From contig OX344762.1 of the NCBI GenBank assembly GCA_947034895.1, positions 76,564,981 through 76,628,980 of the forward strand: 64,000 nt of DNA, in the 5' to 3' direction. The notes beneath the pieces are model-generated. The model made no database searches and was not told the DNA's origin. It worked only from the letters and a program-made list of their open reading frames with translations. The stretch comes from Rhytidiadelphus loreus. Its lineage: Eukaryota > Streptophyta > Bryopsida > Hypnales > Hylocomiaceae. The translations under genes and the position numbers were made by a program. Positions 34,884 to 43,379 of the stretch are shown piece after piece (within the stretch, counting starts at the first letter, position 1; the number at the start of each line of letters is the position of its first letter).

Positions 34884-36557
34884 CTAGTTTGGCGGATGGG
34901 GAGGTTGACTAGTTTCGGGTGCGGTAATGGATGGTCTTGCTAGGTTCTTCACTACCTGCATGCCTTGGCATAGTATTGCCTCCAAGTTGGTAAGTGCACC
35001 TCTAAGCTCATTATCAAGCCTGTCAACATAGTGACGGGTTTCAACTCTGAGTTCGTCTTTGAGCTGGGACATGTCAGATTGAAACTCAACTCGGAGTTTA
35101 GAGTTCTCTTTGAAGACAACATCACTAACTAGGGTAGATAGTTCTTCCCTGCTCATGTTTGATTTAGACGATGTTGTCACTTCTGTTGTATTTTGTAATG
35201 CCTGAATTGTCTCTACAAGAGCTGTGTTGATGTCTTGGAAACCGAGAAGCTTCAATGTCTCATCACTAGGCTTGGCACTACCATCGAGAGAGTTGGGGTG
35301 TGGTTGGAATTCGACCCACTTGTAATGAAGTCGTGCGGATTTCTTGAGATGTTGCTTGTAAACAACTGCGTTGAGGTATTCCACATTGGCGATGCCACTA
35401 TGGGTGTCTCCCTTCTGCCGTGGATAAAAGATGGAGACAACATTCTTTACACCCATGTGGTCTTGTATGCTCTGTGACACCTGATCTATAGGTTTTGTGA
35501 GATTGAGTCCTTTGACAATAAGCATAAGGCAATTGCGTTTGATTACCTCTTCACGAGACAATTGGTTGGGATTTTTGATGACCGGTTGGAGGAGCTCTCC
35601 TAAAATAGCAACCTTGTATTTCTTGATCTTGGTCAGTTGCTCAGGGGAGGTTGTAGTGAGCCATCCATAAGTGTCACTCATAGACTTTTGTACTTGTGTG
35701 AGTTCAAACTCAAAACCTCGGCGGAAGCTCTCTTCTACAATATCTTTGAGTAGTTGGTGTGGCTCCACGTTGCGTATTGTCTCGCTGTTGATTTTGATGG
35801 AGAGTAAACTGTTGGCTGCAATAGGATCAAAAGATTTTGCAATCTTGGCGATGGTGAGTGAGTCGTCTAGGTTTATTGCAAAAATTCTCAATCCTTGAAG
35901 TAGTGCGATGCCATCCATTTCAGGGTGTTTGAGGTGAACTTTAGCCATTCCGGACCATACTCGAGCATGCTTGGGACCATGGCAGAGAATTGCAACTGGT
36001 TCGGCAATTTGATCTCCAATGTGGATCCCCATCTCATGGAATCGAAGTAAGATTTTCTTCATAGCCTGATCTTGACTGAGAGGAGAAGATGGTTTCTCAA
36101 AATGTAGAAGGATCTGATAATCCAAAGAGAGTTGTGTGTTGGGATTTACCTCAATATCAAAGGGGAGTTGGGTGATGTTGAAGTGTTGTCCCTCAATGGT
36201 GTCAAGTCGTGAGGTTGGCCACATTTGTTGTTGCACACGAGGGAAGGACATTCTTGCTGTCTTAAGTTCTTCTGCCTCTTGTGCTATGTATCCCATCAAA
36301 ATTAACTCTTCCTTTGATGCACTGATGGTGATAGGAGGCATGCCCGTTTCGTAAGCAATGGTTTCCATGACTGGGAACCCATACCAGAATTGGAGTTGTT
36401 CCTGCTGAAAGAGAAGAGTGGCGTTGTTGTTGGGCTTGGCTTTCTTCTTAGTGGTTTTGTTGGATTTCGGTGTTGTACGCTTGTATGTGATGGTGGTGTC
36501 CTCTATTTCGATCTCTTTTGAAAATGGGACTAAATCGAGTTGCAAGGGGTCTGTCAT
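34884..36557 (-). CDS. LINE ORF1 protein core, intact, 557 aa
   Basis: An open frame from ATG 36557 to the stop at 34884. The N terminus is basic (TTPKSNKTTKKKAKPNN). One segment, CLMLIVKGLN followed by a helix and then HSGIANVEYLN, has the strand-helix-strand order of an RRM-like RNA-binding domain. The last ~100 residues form a probable coiled coil (VFKENSKLRVEFQSDMSQLK onward), then a Pro-rich tail. LINE ORF1 proteins bind element RNA and multimerise; these features fit that role. It has no lesion, unlike ORF2. The frame is also open upstream to 36755, into the 195-bp repeats. No closer relative recognised. Confidence 0.8.
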   Translation of the reverse strand: MTDPLQLDLVPFSKEIEIEDTTITYKRTTPKSNKTTKKKAKPNNNATLLFQQEQLQFWYGFPVMETIAYETGMPPITISASKEELILMGYIAQEAEELKTARMSFPRVQQQMWPTSRLDTIEGQHFNITQLPFDIEVNPNTQLSLDYQILLHFEKPSSPLSQDQAMKKILLRFHEMGIHIGDQIAEPVAILCHGPKHARVWSGMAKVHLKHPEMDGIALLQGLRIFAINLDDSLTIAKIAKSFDPIAANSLLSIKINSETIRNVEPHQLLKDIVEESFRRGFEFELTQVQKSMSDTYGWLTTTSPEQLTKIKKYKVAILGELLQPVIKNPNQLSREEVIKRNCLMLIVKGLNLTKPIDQVSQSIQDHMGVKNVVSIFYPRQKGDTHSGIANVEYLNAVVYKQHLKKSARLHYKWVEFQPHPNSLDGSAKPSDETLKLLGFQDINTALVETIQALQNTTEVTTSSKSNMSREELSTLVSDVVFKENSKLRVEFQSDMSQLKDELRVETRHYVDRLDNELRGALTNLEAILCQGMQVVKNLARPSITAPETSQPPHPPN

Positions 36558-36589
36558 GGTGCCTGGAGATTTTGGCAAGCAGTAGTAAG

Positions 36590-37950
36590 TATGTAGGCAG
36601 ATCCCTTGTTCTTGTTGATAAATTAAAGTTTGTTTGTGAAATATTTTGTTATGGTTGGCATTAGGTGATAAAGTTATAATGAAATGTGTATGTGGAGAAA
36701 TGTATTTATATACCGTGATTTGTTTATTAGAGGAAATATATAATATAGGGTACATGTTTAAACTTCAGTAAGTTGTTCTATTAATGTTTAGGCAAATGCA
36801 TTGAATTTGGTGGTATATAGAAGATTTTTTGCTAGTTATTTTGTTTTGATTGGTATTAGGTGATAAAGCTCTACTAAGGTGTGTACAAGGAAAAATGCTT
36901 TTATATAATATGGTTTGATTATTAGAGAGAAGAGAGGACATAAAGTACTTTGTTAAGCTTTGGTGAGTTGTTCTATTGATGTTTAGGCAAATGCATTGAA
37001 CTTGGTGATAAATTATAAATTGTTTATGAGATATTTTGTTTTGGTTGGCCTTAGTTGCTAAAGCTGTACTAGGGTGTGTACATGGAAAAATGTGTTTATG
37101 CAACGTAATTTGTGTGTTAGAAGAAATAAATAACATAGGGTACCTTGTTAGACTTTGGTGAGTTGTTTTATTGATGTTAAGGTAAGTCCATTGATCTTGG
37201 TGATAAATTAAATATTTTTTGTTAGATATTTTGTTTTGGTTTCCATTAGATGATAAATCTATATTGAGGTGTATACATGGTGAGATATGTTTGTATATCA
37301 TGAGTTGTTTATTAGAGGAAATAAATAACATAGGGTACATTGTCAAGCTTTGGTGAGTTGTTTTGTAGATGTTTAGGCAAATCCATTGATCTTGGTGATA
37401 AATTAAAGATTGTGTGTTAGGTATTTTGTTTTGGTTGGCATTAGATGATAACTCTATATTGAGGTGTATACATGGAGAAATGTGTTTATATGACATGGTT
37501 TGTATATTAGAGGAAATAGATGACATGGGGAACATTGTCAGGCTTTGGTGAGTTGTTCTATTGGTGTTTAGGCTGGTGTATTTAACTTGGTGATAAATTA
37601 AGGATTGTTGATAAGATGTTTTGTTTTGGTTGACTTTAAATGATAAAGCTATACTAAGTTGTGTACATGGAAAAATATGTTTATGTATCATATCTTGTGT
37701 ATTAGAGCAAATAAATACCATAAGGTACAATGTCAAGCTTCGGTGGGTTGTTTTGTTGATGTTTAGGTGAATGCATTCAATGTGGTGAGAAATTGAGGAT
37801 TGTTTGTTATATGTTTTGTTTTGGTTGTCATTGGATGATAAATCTATACTGAGTAACTTAGGGTACGTTGTCAACTTTAGGTGTGTTGTTATATTGATGT
37901 TATGGTGGTTTTGTTTGAAAAAGACTATGTGGTGATTATGGTTTTTGAGA
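36590..37950 (-). repeat. 195-bp tandem repeat array in the LINE 5' region
   Basis: The word TTGATGTTTAGGCAAATGCA (and variants) recurs at 36781, 36976, 37171, 37366, 37561 and 37756, exactly 195 bp apart, with a diverged unit near 36590 and a shortened one at the far end: about seven units. A unit equals 65 codons. Confidence 0.93.
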
Positions 37951-38279
37951 GCTTTGGTGTCAATTGTAGGGGCCCTCCCAGAAGCAATGATCTTTCGGGC
38001 ATTACTTGGGTTACAATTGCCACACAAAGGTAAACATTTAGGGTTTTTTAAAGAAGACGCAAAAGTGACAACAAAATTAAAGGAGTGAGGATACTTACCT
38101 GTTGTGACGGAAGGCACGAACAATGTTGTAGAAGTCACACCTTGAAGTTGCTTGCTGCTCCGTTGTTTCTTGGTTTTGTTGCCTTCAGTGCGTTGCAATC
38201 TTGGCTTGCGTGGCGCAGGTTTGGGTTGTTGGAGATCGTTCCGTTGTTTCTTGGACTGGCGAGTTGATGTTGACTTCAT
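36765..38279 (-). CDS. Possible N-terminal extension of ORF1: basic head plus 65-residue repeats
   Basis: 504 codons from ATG 38279, in the same frame as ORF1 (38279 minus 36755 is a multiple of 3). The head is strongly basic (MKSTSTRQSKKQRN). The rest is repeats containing TTHQSLT, YKHISPC, NQNK and IYHQ words. One shortened unit lacks 57 nt, still a multiple of three. A single TGA separates this frame from ORF1. Alternatively the array is an untranslated promoter array, as in mouse L1, and the open frame is incidental. A good splice donor (CAACAG/GTAAGT) lies at about 38099-38094. Confidence 0.45.
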   Translation of the reverse strand: MKSTSTRQSKKQRNDLQQPKPAPRKPRLQRTEGNKTKKQRSSKQLQGVTSTTLFVPSVTTGKYPHSFNFVVTFASSLKNPKCLPLCGNCNPSNARKIIASGRAPTIDTKALKNHNHHIVFFKQNHHNINITTHLKLTTYPKLLSIDLSSNDNQNKTYNKQSSISHHIECIHLNINKTTHRSLTLYLMVFICSNTQDMIHKHIFPCTQLSIALSFKVNQNKTSYQQSLIYHQVKYTSLNTNRTTHQSLTMFPMSSISSNIQTMSYKHISPCIHLNIELSSNANQNKIPNTQSLIYHQDQWICLNIYKTTHQSLTMYPMLFISSNKQLMIYKHISPCIHLNIDLSSNGNQNKISNKKYLIYHQDQWTYLNINKTTHQSLTRYPMLFISSNTQITLHKHIFPCTHPSTALATKANQNKISHKQFIIYHQVQCICLNINRTTHQSLTKYFMSSLLSNNQTILYKSIFPCTHLSRALSPNTNQNKITSKKSSIYHQIQCICLNINRTTY

Positions 38280-38380
38280 ATGGGGCCTGGGCTATACAGC
38301 ATTGATGCAAGTTGTATGTTGCAGTGATCCCTGAGCGGTGGATGTGCAGGTGGGAAATAAAAGGTGACGGTGAGCCTGCA

Positions 38381-38434
38381 GGGAGCGCGGTGTCTACAGG
38401 GAGCGCGGTGTCAACAGGGGGCGCGGTGTCGACA
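38381..38434. repeat. 18-bp tandem repeat, three units
   Basis: GGGAGCGCGGTGTCTACA, with units at 38381, 38399 and 38417 that differ at a few positions. Related words in reverse complement lie near 39285-39305 (TGTCGACACCGTGCTCCC). Confidence 0.9.
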
Positions 38435-38547
38435 ACGGCAAGTCCAGGGGGCGGGGCGGCGTGGTAGGAGAGTTGTGATTGGTACAAACTGTGATCGGAG
38501 CTTATGCTTGCAGGCCGGCAGATTGATGCTTTTGTTGATAAATTTTG

Positions 38548-38642
38548 ACAAGGCCTGCTCTCTTCGCTGGCTGGAGTTTCGAAATCTGGGCAAGGCCTCT
38601 ATTCTTCGCTGCCTGGAATTTCGGGATCTTGACAGGGCCTGT
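38548..38642. repeat. 42-bp tandem repeat, about 2.3 units
   Basis: GACAAGGCCTGCTCTCTTCG and related units start at 38548, 38590 and 38632. Confidence 0.75.
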
Positions 38643-39385
38643 GTTGTTGCTTGAATCCGTGATGACGTAGTGCCAGAGCTTGGATTTTGTGGTGCGTACA
38701 GGGCGTTCGCTAGCAACTTCAGTTCTTGATATCTTGAAGTTTCAGTTGTTTGGATTCGCGTACTGTTGCTGATGGAATTCTCGAGTGGAGCGAAATCTAA
38801 GCAAGCACTTACTGCGGTGGTGAAACATGGAGGCAAGCAAGCCAAACTCAAGTGTGCTACTAAGTAGACTTGTGTATCAAGGCCATGCGGAAAAAAAAAT
38901 CGAAGTAACAACGTAACGAGAGTGCACAGAACGTGGGAGCAAAGAAATGGACCTATTGCAGTTGGCTAGAGAGGCGCAGCGGGGACGCAGCAAGCGCCAA
39001 CTTCGGGAGAATATTGTGGTGGCGCAATGCTTCATCGTCTGTTTGAAGGGATTGCGTAATCAGGAGCTTCAAAAATGAGTTGCGATCTACTTGGGGGGTG
39101 TCACACCACCAACGTCCCGGAGAGATGCAACATCAGATCCGAAAACCCCGGGGCAAATCAAGTTCCATAGACGGTGAAGCTCCACGCGCCTTGCAAATCC
39201 GTTTGATTTGGAAAGTCGGATTCTTGCACTGCAGTGCGGATTAGCAAGCACAGCGCCTCGTGGCGCCCATCCTCCCGCTGTCGACACCGTGCTCCCTGCT
39301 GCCGACGGTGCTCAGCTGCAGCCCATCCTCCGCTCCTTTTCAATTTTCAAAGCCTACAGTCTCTCGCATAATTCAACCTTTTTTC

Positions 39386-39396
39386 TTCTATTTAGA
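39386..39396. repeat. LINE target-site duplication, right copy
   Basis: TTCTATTTAGA, identical to 25661-25671. To its right the host repeat continues with AATGAGAAAGTTATG, as in the homologous copy (GTTGAGAAAGTTATG near 42763). Confidence 0.85.
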
Positions 39397-40014
39397 CTAA
39401 TAATGAGAAAGTTATGAACAATCTCATTTTTGGGGCAATCTACTCATCTTCAAAAAAAAAAACTTTTAGAATTCATTTTTGAATGCAATTTTTAGTTTAT
39501 TTCAATTTCTTTTTCGTAAAATAAGGTTTGCTTGCAAGAAGAGTCCCACTGTTGGAGTTATGATGTTTCAATTCCATCTTAGAGCTATTAACAATTTAGT
39601 GTTTCGTTCAATCTCAGAACTACTTCTACTTAACAATTTTTTAATGAATGAAAATCAAGTTTTTTTTTCTGAATTTTTTTTCTACAACTTTCAACTCAAA
39701 TGTTCAACGATTTTTTTTTTAACTTTATGAACTATAGTGCAAAAAAAATCCACAAATGGTGGTCAAAGTCATCTGTAATTGCAGGCCAACATTAAAAAAA
39801 ATTCTTTTTCTGACTTCAATTACTAATATCTTCTAATCCGTACGGTCAAACTTCATAAAAATTTTACTGCATGATACAAGACAAGTTAAGTACAAGATCA
39901 TATGGTTAGATTCTTAAAAAAAAAGTTTTTTTTGGTTTCTTGGGTGATTGCAGCAAAAATGGCAGTTTTCAGTGGTTTTGAAGCCAGAAAATGCCTTGGT
40001 ATTTTAGGGGTTAA

Positions 40015-40904
40015 TAATATATTGCATAGGAGCTGTGCAAACCGAATGAAGTACATCTAAATATGTTGAAACAATAGATTTTATCTATCCTTTATGATTT
40101 GATTACTTCATCACTTGTTGCTTCATATTTAACAAAATAACAAGGAATCCTAAAAAAAATTGCATTTTCAAGCATCAATAAAAATTTGCTTTCCACAAAA
40201 TATTAATATTCAGCATACAGAGAAGCCCCCACCCTACCTTTCACCTATGAAAATAGAAACCATGCTCAAATGCTTATTCAAACGATTTTTATGCAAGTCA
40301 GGATTGCCGTTGTGTGCACGGAACAATTACCGGTACCCTTTTCTTTTCTTTTTCTTTTCTCTTTTTTCTTTTTGCCGCAATTCAAGTAACTTACTGTAGA
40401 CAATCTAATGCAACGTGATCTCACTGAGATCACGAAAATCTACTCCTTCGACAAGCCCGCGTGCCTCGTTACCAGAGCCTGCCCATAGTTTGGCACTCTG
40501 GACCCACAGTAAGTCTTTTTCAACTTTTTCAATTTTATTAATTTTTTTTATAAAACTTTTTGAAATTAATTCCATGACAGTACCATGCCTTTCTACCGGC
40601 AGCGACGGTTCTTCTCAATCAATTCTCAAAAGAATCTCACCCCCATTCCCTTGGAAAACCCATTCCCTTTTTATTTTATTTTAATTTATTAAACAACTGA
40701 CAAACCCATTCCAATTTTGGACTCTAAGGGCCGACTTCCATGTGGAGTTGGTGCCGGTGAAGTCCTCCAATCAACGTTGGAATGAGAGTCCGGTTTTTCT
40801 AGAACTCCCATTGCACCAGCCCCCTAACTCCACATGGAAGCCATCCCTAATTGTAGGAGGCTCATAAAGTGCTTGGGTTTTAACCCAGGAAAGACGCCGC
40901 AGAC
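40015..40904. other. No gene recognised
   Basis: AT-rich DNA. An inverted pair, AAGGGCCGACTTCCATGTGG ... CCACATGGAAG, brackets about 40727-40842. Short ORFs have no domain. Confidence 0.4.
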
Positions 40905-41405
40905 AATACGTGTCCGATGAATGACAAGGAATTCTCCAATGTAGCACATAATTTTTTTTTTTTTTTAAATTTAAAAAACCCGATGACCATTAAAAAGAGA
41001 AGAAAAGTACATCAAGCACAGAATTACAACTAAGGTCGGTACACCCAAAATCGCCACTTTTTGCTACTAAGCCTATCTACTATTATTACACTGGTGAGAT
41101 TTTCACAAATTCTTGTTGGCAAGTGAAAGGGGGTTCCAACGCACCAGAGAACGTGACATTTGGATATTGTATGCAAAAGTTATTAAGGAACAAAGTTTGA
41201 TTCTAAAAGTGTTTTTTTCACATAGGTACAGAACTGATTTTGGAGACTGAAGATGGCGCTTTAAGGTCAGTGGCACATTTGAGTGTACCTACCTTATTCA
41301 TCCTTGAATTTTTTTTGTGGAAAGTGGAGAACATCTACAGTAGCTTGACTTCCAATGAGTACTTTGGGATTTTTTTTGTTCCAATGACTCTCATGGTTAC
41401 ACAAT
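40905..41405 (+). repeat. Duplicated segment, partner of 19740-20190
   Basis: Contains MITE A copy 4 and flanking DNA matching 19740-20190 in reverse orientation, including the ATGAATGACAAGGAATTC block on the left and CTTGACTTCCAATGAGTACT on the right. Confidence 0.75.
41031..41296 (+). mobile_element. MITE family A, copy 4
   Basis: 266 bp, same orientation as copy 1, with ends TAAGGTCGGTACACCCAAA and GAGTGTACCTACCTTA. An internal ~12-bp deletion removes the GTACACATAGTG block. Confidence 0.85.
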
Positions 41406-41519
41406 GCATGGTTTCCAGGGTCACCCTCTACGTTGTTATAGGGTTAAAAGTGTCCTCTAAGGTAGAACTACCTGAAAGCATCTACAATTCATTTGTTATT
41501 GGGGCTAGTATTGGTACTA

Positions 41520-41912
41520 TGTAATGCACAAAATGTTTTCTATTTAAAATTGTGCTCCAATGCAACTGTTATTGGGGCTTCTTATTCCATGGCCTCGGTA
41601 TACGACCACTTGGGACTAGCTAATTTGTAACATGTGAAGGGCCCGCGAGTTGTCCCTAGCAAGACTAATCATTATTGTCAACGCTTGATATGTGTGCTTC
41701 CCTTGTTTCCATGATAAGTCTTTTTTTTAATGTAGATTCTTTTCTTTCTTCCTTTTTATAATGTGGAAAGTCTATTTGACGTTTGGATTGTTGGCTTTGC
41801 ATTGGGTATATTTTTTCCAAGAAAAAACCGACACTATGTGGCCCTCGTGGAATGGCCGACCATTTGCCATTACAAGGCTTGTATGCCAAGTATGCATTGC
41901 AAATGCTCTAAT
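41520..41912 (+). repeat. Dispersed direct repeat, copy 2 (first copy 14790-15225)
   Basis: Colinear with 14790-15225 (GTGAAGGGCCCGCGAGTTG, CATTATTGTCAACGCTT, TATGCATTGCAAATGCTC). It runs directly into MITE B copy 3. Confidence 0.75.
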
Positions 41913-42270
41913 ACTACCATCCACCTAATTCCGTCACCTATAGGATCCTCCCAATTGTGTCAATGGCCCATCTATTACGACAATCTTTACAACCTTCTAT
42001 CATGATGACAATGCACTTGGGAAGCAAACACATTAGCCCATGCTCATGCTTCATGAGGGCCTGCTCATGCTTCAACAAAGGTCTATTCATAGTTTAACAT
42101 TTCAACTTTGGAAAATCACAAAAAATTCATTTCTTGTCAGAATGTCTTCATTCTTTTTGCAATTGACTTTTCTCAAACTTTTCAATCTTTGAAAAATATG
42201 GGAGCTGACAAATAGCTTTTTCAAAGTACCTAGATAGCAAATATATATGGTAATGGGTAGTTGTACCTTA
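41913..42270 (+). mobile_element. MITE family B, copy 3
   Basis: Colinear with 19123-19494. The right end reads GGTAATGGGTAGTTGTACCTTA; the left terminal repeat is missing because the element fuses with the 41520-41912 repeat. Confidence 0.75.
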
Positions 42271-42482
42271 CATAACATTGTATAAAACCACTAGGGGGTC
42301 CCCAACTTGGAAGGTATAACTTTACAAAGATACCTTCTTGCTATGACTTTCATTGAATATTGAATTCAAGATTGGTTGAGGTATTCCATTCTATAGTGTT
42401 GTCATGGAGACTTCCAATTGCAACATTTAAGAAGCAGTCCCTAGATTGGAGGGTGCTAAAGGGGACCTGCAGCATTACTTAA

Positions 42483-43375
42483 CCCATAAAGTTTTAAAGT
42501 GCATATGTGGGACCCTTGGGATTTTAGGAAGGCTTATGCGAATTCAATTTTTGACATGTTTTTTTGAATTTAAAAAAAAATAGGATATCAGATTAGCTTT
42601 TGGGGAATATAATCTTTTTTTCAATTGGTGACCAAGAGCAAAAGTTATGCCAATCTAAGTTCAAAAAGAAGTTGAAGGGATAGCTACAAAAATCACAAAA
42701 TTGTACTTTTTGAATTTTTTCTCTCAAAGATTACATTTTTGTCTACATTCTATTTCAACTAGTGTTGAGAAAGTTATGGACAATCTTTCTTTTGGGAGCA
42801 GTCTAAGCATCTTCTTGAAAAAATAACTTATAAAGTTCATTTTTTAATGCAAATATTACAATTTAAAAAAATAAATTAGACGTGATTAAATTTGCTTGCT
42901 AGAACAATCTTGCTATTGGGATTATTGTATTTCAATTCCATCTTAGAGCTATTAACGGTTTAGTTTTTCCTTCAATCTTGAACATACTTTTACTTAGCAA
43001 TTTTTTAATGAGTGAAAATTAAGTATTTTTTTGCTGAATTTTTTATCTGTGATTTTCAACTCAATTCTTTACCATAAAAATTTAGAAAACCAAAATTGGT
43101 AATCCAAAAAATTTAAGTTATGAAGATTCAAAGTCAAAGAATCTAGTCGAGTAAGGTGTAAAAAAACTTGTTTTCTTCACTTTAAATGCAAATATCTTGC
43201 AATCTACCAGGTAAAAGTTCTTGAAATTTCTTCCACGCATTCTTATATTGGTCAAGTGCAAGATCATATGGTTATATATGCTGGAAAAAACATCTTTTAA
43301 AGTTTTTTTCTCTTTGCAATAGAAATGGCAATTTTGAGTGTTTTTGATATAGAATAGGCCTTGGGACTTTAGAGG
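42483..43375 (+). mobile_element. TTAA/CCC-ended repeat family, uninterrupted copy
   Basis: 893 bp with TTAA on each side (42479-42482 and 43376-43379), left end CCCATAAAGTTTTAAAG and right end complement CCTCTAAAGTCCCAAGG. Colinear with the split copy 25419-40010, it serves as an empty-site reference for the LINE. Non-coding. Confidence 0.7.
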
Positions 43376-43379
43376 TTAA

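Larger units (their letters stand above)
25672..39385 (-). mobile_element. Giant dual-endonuclease LINE retrotransposon (Dualen-like), degenerate
   Basis: A non-LTR retrotransposon on the minus strand, 13,714 bp including a 968-bp CACTA insertion. It is bounded by an 11-bp target duplication. Order from its 5' end: leader (39385-38280), repeat-rich ORF1 extension (38279-36765), ORF1 (36557-34884), ORF2 (34797-26121), 3' UTR (26120-25672) with a hairpin and an A/T tail. ORF2 carries an APE nuclease, RT, RNase H and a C-terminal PD-(D/E)XK-like domain. Plant LINEs of the L1 and RTE clades are usually 4-8 kb and lack this set. ORF2 has four stops, three frameshifts and the CACTA insertion, so this copy is dead. 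The boundaries rest on the duplication and on comparison with the paralogous repeat. The clade assignment is an inference from domain content. Confidence 0.9.
38280..39385 (-). other. LINE 5' leader, GC-rich
   Basis: Much richer in G+C and CpG than the rest of the window. It contains an 18-bp tandem repeat (38381-38434), a 42-bp repeat (about 38548-38642), and near 39280-39310 a copy of the 18-bp unit in the opposite orientation. The element 5' end at 39385 abuts the target duplication. Short ORFs here have no known domain. It probably carries the LINE promoter. Confidence 0.65.
25419..40010 (+). mobile_element. TTAA/CCC-ended (piggyBac-like) repeat, split by the LINE
   Basis: The two halves are 25419-25671 and 39397-40010. 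Left end CCCCTAAAGTACCAAAG and right end complement CCCCTAAAATACCAAGG are inverted repeats, and TTAA flanks each side. TTAA targets with CCC-starting ends are the mark of piggyBac elements, though TTAA is a short word. Joined, it is ~867 bp, non-coding, and colinear with 42483-43375. Confidence 0.7.

Noticed and set aside
38094..38099. Strong splice donor GTAAGT on the minus strand, suggesting a host exon 38279-38099
   Set aside because: It lies inside the LINE boundaries and no matching acceptor or downstream exon could be defended; noted as an alternative only.
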